Shown: positions 52,965 through 60,712 of the stretch, piece by piece
Layout: the number at the start of each line of letters is the position of its first letter
Position numbering within the stretch: the first letter of the stretch is position 1
Assembly: GCA_030744755.1 (NCBI GenBank)
Contig: JASLPY010000023.1
Coordinates: 1 to 63,775, forward strand
DNA: 63,775 bases
From: Kiritimatiellia bacterium
GTDB lineage: Bacteria; Verrucomicrobiota; Kiritimatiellia; UBA8416; JADHWI01
Reading direction: 5' to 3'
Position numbers and translations under genes: made by a program
Notes under the pieces: generated by a model
The model's database searches: none
Told to the model about the DNA's origin: nothing
What the model saw: the letters and a program-made list of their open reading frames with translations, nothing else

Positions 52965-53837
52965 ATGGCAAACCTGGTGTGCCCGAGTTGCGGGCAGGAA
53001 ATGACAGAACTCATAGCCGACGACATAGCGACTGACGTTTGCGACGCTTGCGGGAGCGTGTTTCTGGACAAAACGGAACTCAACACACTGGCCACGGGTA
53101 TGGCCGGAGATATCGAAGCACTCTCGATCGACAAGGATTTACATGCCGAACAGCTTCCTCGGCGTGCCTGCCCGAAATGCCCCGATCAGCCGATGAAGAA
53201 GGTTAACCTGTTGCGGGTGTCAGATATCGTGTTCGACTATTGCCCTCTTTGTGGAGGATTCTTCCTGGATAAAGACAAGGTCCGGGACATGAACCTGATC
53301 CTGAAAGAAATGACGCCAAACAGGAAGGCGGAAGAATACAGGGGAATGCATGGGAATCACCTTGTGCGCGTAGACCAGGCTGAGGACATCGTACAACTTG
53401 AACACGTCGCTCTCCTGCAAGTAACTCACAGTCGCTACATCCGCATATCAGTGTTCTTTACCGGCAATCTCCCATCCGGTTTTCGCGTTTTCCAGGAAAG
53501 TTGGCCAATGCGTTTTATCAAGGCCTTTGGTCTCTTCCACACGAAGGATGTGAAAACGGGAGACGAGCGGTTCGATAACCTGTTCCGGGTGCGGGGAGAG
53601 AATGATGAGGACGTTGCCAGTCATCTCGATTCCGATGCCAGGGATGCCCTCGTCTCTTTTGCAGGCGAGAAGAACAGCATCTACGGAAGAAGCGGCGATC
53701 TGGACATCACGTCTTCGTCAGTTGTTTACGTAGAGGGCCCTTATCCACCGACCACCCTGTCCAACCTTGTAGAGGATTCCCGCTCCCTGGTCCTTGAACT
53801 CGTCGCGATAGCCGACAAGGTGGAGGCGACTTCCTGA
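52965..53837 (+). CDS. Zinc-ribbon (zf-TFIIB) protein
   Basis: About 290 residues from ATG 52965, with GAAAGGA about 6 nt upstream; the frame continues 23 codons further left without support. Two zf-TFIIB ribbons are at residues about 4-40 (VCPSCGQEM and VCDACGSVFLDKTEL) and 65-105 (ACPKCPDQPMKKV and YCPLCGGFFLDKDKV). The remaining 180 residues are a mixed alpha/beta domain that I do not recognise. It has no TM segment or signal peptide. The role is unknown. Confidence 0.75.
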   Translation: MANLVCPSCGQEMTELIADDIATDVCDACGSVFLDKTELNTLATGMAGDIEALSIDKDLHAEQLPRRACPKCPDQPMKKVNLLRVSDIVFDYCPLCGGFFLDKDKVRDMNLILKEMTPNRKAEEYRGMHGNHLVRVDQAEDIVQLEHVALLQVTHSRYIRISVFFTGNLPSGFRVFQESWPMRFIKAFGLFHTKDVKTGDERFDNLFRVRGENDEDVASHLDSDARDALVSFAGEKNSIYGRSGDLDITSSSVVYVEGPYPPTTLSNLVEDSRSLVLELVAIADKVEATS

Positions 53838-53948
53838 TTACCTGCTTTATCAAGAATGAATAACCGCCCCTTGATTCCAGTCTCAACAGGCACTACTCTC
53901 TTGAAAGTCGTCAACATTCCCTAACCAGCCAGGATAACTGGAGGCAAA

Positions 53949-54479
53949 ATGAAGAAGCTTGTTCTAATCATGGCAATACTCACACTCGCGGCCACGTACT
54001 CGATCGCGGAAGGCTTCAAAATCGGAGCACACGGGGCCTATGCGGCAGAAGGAGATATTGATGATGAAACAATCGGCTATGGCGGTCAGATTGCCGCAGA
54101 AGTGAATTCTGTTCTCTCGCTCGAACTTTCCGGCACAACCTGGACGGAAGAACGCGAAGGGAAAGATCTGGACCTCGAAGTCTCCACGATTGCCTTAACA
54201 GTCCGTATCGGCGGGGACATCGCGGAGAACGTTCACACGTACGTAGGTGCCGGTGGCAACTACAACTTCTTCGATGAGATCGCAGAAGAGGTGGATGATT
54301 CACTGGGCTTCCACGCTGCCGCAGGTTTAGAGCTGCTGCTTGCAACACATCTCGAGCTCTTCGCGGAGTTCCGCTATTCGTTCATAGACGTCGACAACGA
54401 TGAGGGCAATTTCCATTTCGGTGATGACGACCGTTTCGAATTCGGTCTCCTCCGTGCCGGGATCAACCTCGTTCTGTAG
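53949..54479 (+). CDS. Outer-membrane beta-barrel protein (OmpA/OmpX-like porin)
   Basis: 176 residues. A clear signal peptide (MKKLVLIMAILTLAATYSIA) precedes alternating hydrophobic strands such as KIGAHGAYAAEGD, TIGYGGQIAAEVN, LSLELSGTTWTEE, HTYVGAGGNYNFF and LELFAEFRYSFID. The C-terminus EFGLLRAGINLVL is the membrane-insertion type last strand, although it ends in Leu. About eight strands fit a small barrel. Loops are very acidic. GGAGG lies before the ATG. Confidence 0.82.
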   Translation: MKKLVLIMAILTLAATYSIAEGFKIGAHGAYAAEGDIDDETIGYGGQIAAEVNSVLSLELSGTTWTEEREGKDLDLEVSTIALTVRIGGDIAENVHTYVGAGGNYNFFDEIAEEVDDSLGFHAAAGLELLLATHLELFAEFRYSFIDVDNDEGNFHFGDDDRFEFGLLRAGINLVL

Positions 54480-54723
54480 CGCTACGGACCCAGCCGGCCT
54501 TCGATTAATCAAGGGGCATGGGGCCTTCCTAATCTGCTTCCGCCTGCTCGCGAACGCCGTATAGCTGAAGCGTAATCTCAGGTATCATTGACGCTCCCAT
54601 TCTGGTTGTTGTCTGAGGGATGATGTTCGCCGAACGCAACATACATAAGAGATGTTTACGGGAAACAGAGGCCGGCAGCTTTTTCTTTCTTCTTCGGGCA
54701 ACATTCGAGAGAATACAAGCCTT

Positions 54724-55515
54724 ATGAAAAAAGCCCTGTTCTGCCATTGTGCATATACGGACATGCTGTCCGGCGAGATGAAGCAAGAGATCCTTTCTGC
54801 GCTTGCGACCGCAAAGATCGAACTGGTGGAGATTACTGACCTTTGCGAATTGGCCGCCGCGAAGGATACAACTCTGCTTGAACACTTTTCATCAGGGGAT
54901 GTAACCGTTATCGCCTGTCATCCCAGAGCCGTACGCTGGCTTCTTCACTCGGCCGGTGTCGACAGGTCTGCTGCCGTCGACATTCTGGATATGCGCACCG
55001 ATGACGTCACCTCTATTCTCAAGAGTTTCGACAGTCCCTCTCCGTCTGACACGCCACACCCATTTTCCATCTCAACCCGTGACTGGGTACCGTGGTTTCC
55101 AGTAATAGATTACAGCCGCTGCTCCAACTGCAGACAATGTCTCAATTTTTGCCTTTTCGGCGTATACGAGACAGACGAAGACGGACAGGTAATCGTGGCC
55201 AATCCAAGCAACTGCAAGAACAACTGCCCGGCCTGCGCTAGAATCTGCCCGGAAATAGCTATAATGTTTCCGAAGCTTAACGAGGAACCGCTCAACGGAA
55301 CAGAGATAGTCGACGAAACGACAGAACGCGCCAAGGTTAAGCTCAACCTGGATGAGATTCTCGGCAATGACGCTTACGCCGCGCTTGCAAAACGGCGGCG
55401 CAAACGACAGAAAATGGTGTTAATGAAACGAAACAGGAAGAAAGCGGAAGAAGAGCGAAACGCTTGTAGCTCGTGCGATGTCAACTGCGAGCAGAACCCC
55501 AACCGGCAATCTTGA
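54724..55515 (+). CDS. Two-[4Fe-4S] ferredoxin-type protein of the prenyl/radical-SAM locus
   Basis: About 263 residues from MKKALFCHCAY; 24 upstream codons are open but unsupported. Residues 1-105 are an unrecognised alpha/beta domain with FCHCAYTDML and VIACHPRAVRWLLHSAG. Then two [4Fe-4S] motifs: CSNCRQCLNFC and CKNNCPACARICPEIAIMFP. A basic helix (KRRRKRQKMVLMKRNRKK) and a Cys-rich end (CSSCDVNC) follow. It is probably an electron donor to the radical SAM enzyme encoded 44 nt downstream, which is inference from position. Confidence 0.78.
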   Translation: MKKALFCHCAYTDMLSGEMKQEILSALATAKIELVEITDLCELAAAKDTTLLEHFSSGDVTVIACHPRAVRWLLHSAGVDRSAAVDILDMRTDDVTSILKSFDSPSPSDTPHPFSISTRDWVPWFPVIDYSRCSNCRQCLNFCLFGVYETDEDGQVIVANPSNCKNNCPACARICPEIAIMFPKLNEEPLNGTEIVDETTERAKVKLNLDEILGNDAYAALAKRRRKRQKMVLMKRNRKKAEEERNACSSCDVNCEQNPNRQS

Positions 55516-55559
55516 GTCAGCACCCGTCAATCCCGAACCTATAGGAATCTATCTTTTAT

Positions 55560-56747
55560 ATGAGTTTTCTAACACGAATGATGAGAGAACCGGACAAGCG
55601 GCTGCTATGGAAATTCTGCTGGAATTTCGGATTCAAGGGCATGCGGGCCGTGGACAAATTCCAGAAACGTATCAAGGCTGGCGAGTATTTTCCGGCGTTC
55701 CTGTTCATCTCCGTCACAGACAAATGCAACCTCTCCTGCCAGGGCTGCTGGGTCACCCAGGCATCCCCTTCCAGGGAACTGGACATCGAAACGCTTGACC
55801 GTGTTGTCGAGGAATGCAAGAAGAAGGGATCATACTTTTTCGGCATTCTTGGAGGCGAACCACTGATGCATAAGGGCCTCTTCGATCTTTTTGAAAGACA
55901 TCCCGACGCCTACTTCCTGCTTTTTACAAACGGACTCCTGATAACAGACGCGACGGCATCCCGGATGCGGGAACTGGGAAATGTAAGCCCGCTCATCAGC
56001 ATAGAGGGAAACGTGGAGGTCAGCGATGTGCGCAGGGGCGGCAAGGATGTCTATCAGCGCACCATTGATGCCATTGAGATATGCCGAAAACACCGGCTCG
56101 TCATCGGGGCCGCGACAAGCATATGCAAATCCAACATCGGGGACCTGGCAACCGAAGCATTCGTAAACCAGCTTGCTTCAATCGGCGTTCATTATCTGTG
56201 GTACTACATTTACCGGCCCGTAGGTCCTGACCCCACACCCGAACTGGCCCTCGATCCCGGACAGGTACTGGACCTTCGGCGGTTCATTGTTGATGTTCGC
56301 ACCCGTGCGCCAATGCTGATAGTCGATGCATACTGGGACCATGATGGGAAGGCCCTGTGCCCGGCCGCGGTCGGAATAGGGCACCATATCAGCCCCGCCG
56401 GAGACATCGAGCCATGTCCGCCTATTCAGTTTGCAGCCGAGAACATCGGCGATGCAACTGACCTGCATGCCCGCTTCTCGACCTCGGAGTTTCTGCGGAA
56501 CTTCAGAAATCTGGCGTGCAAGACTACCCAAGGCTGCATTATTATGGAGAATCCTGAATTGTTGAGGGAATTTCTGACCGGGAACGGGGCTGAGGATACG
56601 AGCGGCCGCGACACGGCTTTCAGGGAACTGGAAGACATGCTGCCGCACAGAAGCCAACACATGCCCGGCGAAGAGATTCCTGAGAAGAGTTGGGCATATC
56701 GATTCGCGAAGAAACACTGGTTCTTCGGTTTTGGGGCATACGGATAA
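55560..56747 (+). CDS. Radical SAM protein with SPASM-like C-terminal region
   Basis: 395 residues. The SAM cluster motif is TDKCNLSCQGCWVTQAS (CxxxCxxC at about residues 56-63), followed by the GGEP-type FGILGGEPLMH. C-terminal Cys residues occur in GKALCPAAVGIGHHIS, EPCPPIQF and ACKTTQGCIIM, similar to auxiliary-cluster (SPASM-like) regions. About 45 N-terminal residues before the barrel are amphipathic and may touch the membrane. No Shine-Dalgarno site is obvious. The substrate is unknown; its location between a ferredoxin and a polyprenyl synthetase suggests an isoprenoid or lipid substrate, which is inference. It is not a close match to HpnH. Confidence 0.88.
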   Translation: MSFLTRMMREPDKRLLWKFCWNFGFKGMRAVDKFQKRIKAGEYFPAFLFISVTDKCNLSCQGCWVTQASPSRELDIETLDRVVEECKKKGSYFFGILGGEPLMHKGLFDLFERHPDAYFLLFTNGLLITDATASRMRELGNVSPLISIEGNVEVSDVRRGGKDVYQRTIDAIEICRKHRLVIGAATSICKSNIGDLATEAFVNQLASIGVHYLWYYIYRPVGPDPTPELALDPGQVLDLRRFIVDVRTRAPMLIVDAYWDHDGKALCPAAVGIGHHISPAGDIEPCPPIQFAAENIGDATDLHARFSTSEFLRNFRNLACKTTQGCIIMENPELLREFLTGNGAEDTSGRDTAFRELEDMLPHRSQHMPGEEIPEKSWAYRFAKKHWFFGFGAYG

Positions 56748-56794
56748 AGGCAGAAAAACACGTGTCGCCTGCAAACGGGATACATACGACTGAC

Positions 56795-58399
56795 ATGACA
56801 GACAAGACGACATCATTCAGCGTTCCCCAGGAACGGAAGGAAAGGGAACGGCTTAGGGCTGCAACGGAGGATTATGTCCTCACCGGCAGCCTCGTTCCTC
56901 CGTTGTCCATGGCGGAACTTCATGAGCATACAGACGCGGTATGCAAAGCGGCAGCCGCAGATCCCTCGCACGCCGGATTCGTAACTGTCCTTGTTGCCAA
57001 CGAAGTCTGGAAAGACACACTTGCTTCGGTACCATATGAACGGCGCGTCCTCCTTCTGCCGCAATGCCTTCGGGATAAGGATGAGTGCCCGGCCACGATT
57101 GATGAATTCGGCCTGCTCTGCGAGGAATGCGGTAAATGCCCTATCGGTGGTATACAGAAAGAAGCCGAGAAGCTGGGATACGTCGTCCTGGTGGCAGAAG
57201 GCACCACGGTCGTGACCAAGCTTCTCGAGGGAGGAAAGATCGATGCGGTCATAGGAGTGAGCTGCCTGAGCGCTCTCGAGCGTTCGTTCCCTCACATGGC
57301 ATCGCACGCGATCCCGGGCTTCGCCGTGCCTCTCATCACAAACGGTTGCATAAAGACCACGATGGATACGGACTGGGTCAGGGAAGCCATGCGGCTCAAG
57401 CTGCCGGGCCGGTGGCACGGAAGGCAGGATCTCGACTCCCTGCGCGAGGAAGTGGAGTGCTGGTTTACCTTGGACAAGCTGAAGGAAATCCTGGGAACCG
57501 ATGGCACGATCACCGAGAACATAAGCGTGTCATGGTTGGCCAAGGCAGGCAAGAGGTGGCGGCCCTTTCTATGCGCGTGCGTATACAAATCGCTGAAAGG
57601 ATTCGACTGCGCATTACCCGATGATTTCAGCAAGCTCGCAGTCGCCGTGGAGTGTTTTCACAAGGCTTCCTTGATACACGACGACATCGAAGACAACGAT
57701 TCTACGCGATATGGCGAGCAAACCCTTCACGAGGAATACGGGGTCCCCGTTGCCCTTAACGCCGGCGACCTGCTCATAGGTGATGGTTACCGGCTTATCT
57801 CGGAAACCGATGCGGAGCCACTACAGATCGTAGACATGCTGAGGGTTGCATCCCATGGCCACCGCATGCTCTGTCTTGGGCAGGGAGAAGAGCTTTCGTG
57901 CAACGGCAGCTCCACCCCCCTGCCGCCCGCAGATATCCTGGAGATCTTCCGAAGGAAGACGGCACCAGCCTTCGAGGTAGCACTCCAGCTCGGGTCGATC
58001 TATGCAGGCGGTGACACAACTGTCCGCAGGGTTCTGGCCCAGTTTAGCGAGTCACTTGGAATTGCCTACCAGATAAGGGATGACATAAAGGACTTGCAGG
58101 AAGACCACGGAGAATCGCGTCCCGGTACCATGGGGCCATCACTGCTGCTATCGCTGGCTTACTGGGAAGGTGACGAAGGAGAACGCGCACGCGTCATCAG
58201 CTTGCAGGCCCCTGGGCCCGGGGAGGACTTCACTGCAGGAGTTCGGAACCTGCTGGGAAACCCACAGCTCACGGAAAGAGCGAACCAGCTTCTCGAACAC
58301 CACAAGAACCATGCGATCCGTTCCCTGGCGGAGCTGCAGAATGCGCATTTAAAGGGACTGCTCCGCAGGCTTATCACGAGGATCCTGGACGGGGATTGA
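56795..58399 (+). CDS. DUF116 domain fused to a polyprenyl (isoprenyl diphosphate) synthetase
   Basis: About 534 residues from ATG 56795; the frame is open 35 codons further upstream, with GTG 56762 an alternative. Residues about 30-215 match DUF116: LLLPQCLRDKDECPATIDEF, LCEECGKCPIGGIQKEAEKL, AVIGVSC and PLITNGCIKTTMDTD, with five Cys that could hold a metal or Fe-S cluster. Residues about 240-534 are a trans-isoprenyl diphosphate synthase: first Asp motif LIHDDIEDND near 293, second YQIRDDIKDLQEDHG near 425, and the RPFLCACVY start. Fusion of these two domains is not a textbook arrangement. It elongates prenyl diphosphates by the family rule. The next gene starts 18 nt after its stop. Confidence 0.85.
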   Translation: MTDKTTSFSVPQERKERERLRAATEDYVLTGSLVPPLSMAELHEHTDAVCKAAAADPSHAGFVTVLVANEVWKDTLASVPYERRVLLLPQCLRDKDECPATIDEFGLLCEECGKCPIGGIQKEAEKLGYVVLVAEGTTVVTKLLEGGKIDAVIGVSCLSALERSFPHMASHAIPGFAVPLITNGCIKTTMDTDWVREAMRLKLPGRWHGRQDLDSLREEVECWFTLDKLKEILGTDGTITENISVSWLAKAGKRWRPFLCACVYKSLKGFDCALPDDFSKLAVAVECFHKASLIHDDIEDNDSTRYGEQTLHEEYGVPVALNAGDLLIGDGYRLISETDAEPLQIVDMLRVASHGHRMLCLGQGEELSCNGSSTPLPPADILEIFRRKTAPAFEVALQLGSIYAGGDTTVRRVLAQFSESLGIAYQIRDDIKDLQEDHGESRPGTMGPSLLLSLAYWEGDEGERARVISLQAPGPGEDFTAGVRNLLGNPQLTERANQLLEHHKNHAIRSLAELQNAHLKGLLRRLITRILDGD

Positions 58400-58416
58400 G
58401 TACAGGCACAGCAGCA

Positions 58417-59319
58417 ATGTCCGGTAACAGAACATGTAGCATGGAGATGCAGGAACTGCTGTTGCTGGCGGTCAATGGCATGACGAAAGACGCTCTTCGC
58501 GGCATCCGGAAATTCCTTCGCTCACAGGTCAGGCTTGATGGAGGATTCAAGAATCGATCAGGTGAGTCAGACCTGTACTACGGAGTATTCGGCGGTGCAT
58601 GCAGGCAGGCAGTCAAACCGGGTCCGCTGCCAGGATTTGCCGCTCACTACCTCAGGCAGTTCGGGAATGGCGAAGATCTCGATTTCGTGCATCTCGTCTG
58701 CCTCGCCCGCTCACTGAGCGCCGTTCCCAAGGCTGCAACCCCAGGACGCCTCGATGCTGTTCTCAGCCGGATCGAAGAATACCGCTCACAAGACGGTGGA
58801 TATAGCCACACGAAAAGGAATAGCTCCGAAGGTAGCCCATATGCGGCTTTTCTTGCGCTCCTGGCATACGAAGACGCCCGCGAGGCACTTCCTGCCGGTG
58901 ACAACATTCTGAACAGCCTCGAAAAAAGCAAGGCTTGCGATGGCGCCTATTCAAATGAACCGGGGATGAAAGAAGGTTCAACGGCGGCTACGGCAGCTGC
59001 CGTGATCGTGAGAACTCAACTCGGGAATGCCACGGACCCACGTCTTTCTGAATGGATTCTTTCCCGGCAATCGCGCCACGGTGGACTCCTTGCATCACCG
59101 TCCGCACCTGCGCCAGATCTTCTCTCAACTGCTGTTGCACTGTTTGCGCTGAGAAGAAGCGCAGTTTCGTTGTCACCATTGCGAGACAAAACCACCGATT
59201 TCATCGAAATGCTATGGACGGAAAACGGCGGATTCAGCGGTCACCTTCTCGACAACGTAGCGGACTGTGAGTACACGTTTTACGCACTTCTGGCACTCGG
59301 CTGCCTCGAAACTGAGTAA
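58417..59319 (+). CDS. Alpha/alpha-toroid protein of the prenyltransferase/terpene-cyclase type
   Basis: About 300 residues from ATG 58417; TTG 58396, overlapping the previous stop, is also possible. Internal repeats carry Gly-rich turns typical of prenyltransferase-beta and squalene-cyclase toroids: LDGGFKNRSGESDLYYG, QDGGYSHTK, CDGAYSNEP, HGGLLASP and NGGFSGHLLDNVADCEYTFY. The last one, with Asp-Cys followed by a helix, resembles the zinc-site strand of protein prenyltransferases, but the third ligand is uncertain. No DxDD motif of class II cyclases is seen. Following the polyprenyl synthetase, it could cyclise or transfer the prenyl chain (inference). Confidence 0.75.
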   Translation: MSGNRTCSMEMQELLLLAVNGMTKDALRGIRKFLRSQVRLDGGFKNRSGESDLYYGVFGGACRQAVKPGPLPGFAAHYLRQFGNGEDLDFVHLVCLARSLSAVPKAATPGRLDAVLSRIEEYRSQDGGYSHTKRNSSEGSPYAAFLALLAYEDAREALPAGDNILNSLEKSKACDGAYSNEPGMKEGSTAATAAAVIVRTQLGNATDPRLSEWILSRQSRHGGLLASPSAPAPDLLSTAVALFALRRSAVSLSPLRDKTTDFIEMLWTENGGFSGHLLDNVADCEYTFYALLALGCLETE

Positions 59320-59345
59320 TTCAGGCCACCCCCGATATCTCAGAA

Positions 59346-59392
59346 GTCGACCTAGCCCACAATGGGAGGTTGACCTAACCCCAAAATGGGAA
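59346..59392. repeat. Two-copy imperfect 23-bp tandem repeat
   Basis: GTCGACCTAGCCCACAATGG (59346) and GTTGACCTAACCCCAAAATG (59369) begin the two units; each ends in GGGA. It lies 27 nt after the toroid gene and about 60 nt before the receiver gene, and could be a binding site pair. Confidence 0.6.
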
Positions 59393-59453
59393 ATGCCCCT
59401 ATTGACTCCTCCACGCGTACATTCCTATCATTCATGTAGATGGAAAGTACATT

Positions 59454-59855
59454 ATGATCGCAAGCAAAGAGAGCAATAACAAGGGCAGTAAAACGGTCAT
59501 CATCCTTGATGATAACGAGGTAATACGAGCAGTTCTGAAGCGCCTGCTTGAGGCGCAGGGATTCTCTGTTCGGACATTCGCCTGTGCCGCCGAGTTTCTT
59601 GAAGACACCTGTGCTCAACTTGCCCCTTGCTCTCAGGCATGCGCAGATGTTCTTCTTTCGGATCTGGCAATGCCGGGGAAGACGGGCATCGAACTGATCC
59701 AGGAAATCAGGGAGAACTGTTGCCTGATAGACAAGATGGGCCTGATCTCCGGCTGTTGGACGGAGGACATGCGGGAACGCGCAGATTCTCTTGAGCTCCC
59801 TGCATTCGACAAACCTGCAGATCTTGACCGCCTGCTATCCTGGATGAACGTCTAG
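59454..59855 (+). CDS. Single-domain response regulator
   Basis: 133 residues with GGAAAG about 9 nt before the ATG. It is a CheY-like receiver: acidic pair in IILDDNEVI, phospho-acceptor Asp in LLSDLAMPGKTG, Ser in LISGCW, and Lys in FDKPADL. The sequence has six Cys (ACAAEFLEDTC, PCSQAC, ENCC), unusual for a receiver and suggestive of redox sensitivity. No output domain and no adjacent kinase are present. Confidence 0.87.
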   Translation: MIASKESNNKGSKTVIILDDNEVIRAVLKRLLEAQGFSVRTFACAAEFLEDTCAQLAPCSQACADVLLSDLAMPGKTGIELIQEIRENCCLIDKMGLISGCWTEDMRERADSLELPAFDKPADLDRLLSWMNV

Positions 59856-59947
59856 ACGGCCTGACAGGCAGATAAAGCCGCACGGCATTTCTTTCACATG
59901 GAACAACATTCACTGAGAGAAGGTAGAAGAGGAATTCGATTCTGGAC

Positions 59948-60640
59948 TCAGACATTGAAACGGATTTCAAGGACAGTGTTGTCACCCAGAACATAATCCT
60001 TGTCGACCAGGCGTGTCAGCCCCTTGGAGCGGGCGTCATTGAAATTGTGGGCTGACAGGAGGTCGTCCAGATCCACCAGTTCCGCCTTGATGAAACCCCG
60101 TGCCAGGTCAGTATGGATCTTTCCCGCGCAGGTCAGAGCATCAGCTCCCCTCTCCACGAGCCAGGCATGTACTTCCTGCTTACCAGCAGTGTAGAAAAAC
60201 ATCATGGCCGCCTTTTTCAGGACAGCCGCGCAAACATCGTCAGTGTCCTGGGCGGCGCCACCGAGAACAACGACGGGCTTGAAACTCAGGAACCCCAACG
60301 CCCTCAAGGCAGACTCCTCTTCCGGCGTGGTATCCAGATCACACAGCGGTACGCTCTGTTCCAAGTGAAGAAGGCAGCGCTTCAGCAGCTTGCTTTCCGT
60401 ATCGTCTTCCGTACGCTCCAACCGGTTCTCGACCTTTTCGATGTCGAGAATCAGGAGGTCAAGTATACAGTCCTCTGAGATGGCAATCGCCTCGGCTTCC
60501 TCGTAATCATCCGGAAGAAACTCAAAATAGTAAGGCGACACTTTCTTTGGTTCGAATTTCTCCGTAAGAACGATCACCGTTGGATCATCGTACTTCGCTT
60601 TGCCTTCCGGCAGATCCAGACCTGTAGATGCTATTTTCAT
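59948..60640 (-). CDS. YchF-like protein with DUF933/TGS domain but no GTPase motif
   Basis: About 230 residues from MKIASTGLDLPEGKAKYDD; 19 further codons upstream are open. The C-terminus (ADALTCAGKIHTDLARGFIK, AELVDLDDLLSAHNFNDARS) is the YchF TGS/DUF933 domain. The middle (LDLLILDIEKVENRLERTED) is the YchF helical arm. At the N-terminus, where YchF has KIGIVGLPNVGKST, this protein reads KIASTGLDLPEGKAK, so the P-loop is gone, and the G3/G4 motifs are also missing. It cannot bind nucleotide in the YchF way. It may keep the ribosome- or RNA-binding part only. Confidence 0.82.
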   Translation of the reverse strand: MKIASTGLDLPEGKAKYDDPTVIVLTEKFEPKKVSPYYFEFLPDDYEEAEAIAISEDCILDLLILDIEKVENRLERTEDDTESKLLKRCLLHLEQSVPLCDLDTTPEEESALRALGFLSFKPVVVLGGAAQDTDDVCAAVLKKAAMMFFYTAGKQEVHAWLVERGADALTCAGKIHTDLARGFIKAELVDLDDLLSAHNFNDARSKGLTRLVDKDYVLGDNTVLEIRFNV

Positions 60641-60712
60641 AATGCTGATGACCTCACCGAAAGGGCGATACGATAACAGGAGGAACGAGTAGATCAAACA
60701 AAAAGAGGCGGG

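Noticed and set aside
55560..56747. HpnH (hopanoid adenosyl) identity for the radical SAM protein
   Set aside because: The CNLSCQGCW motif region and Cys-rich C-terminus differ from HpnH, and no hopanoid synthesis genes are present apart from the toroid-like protein.
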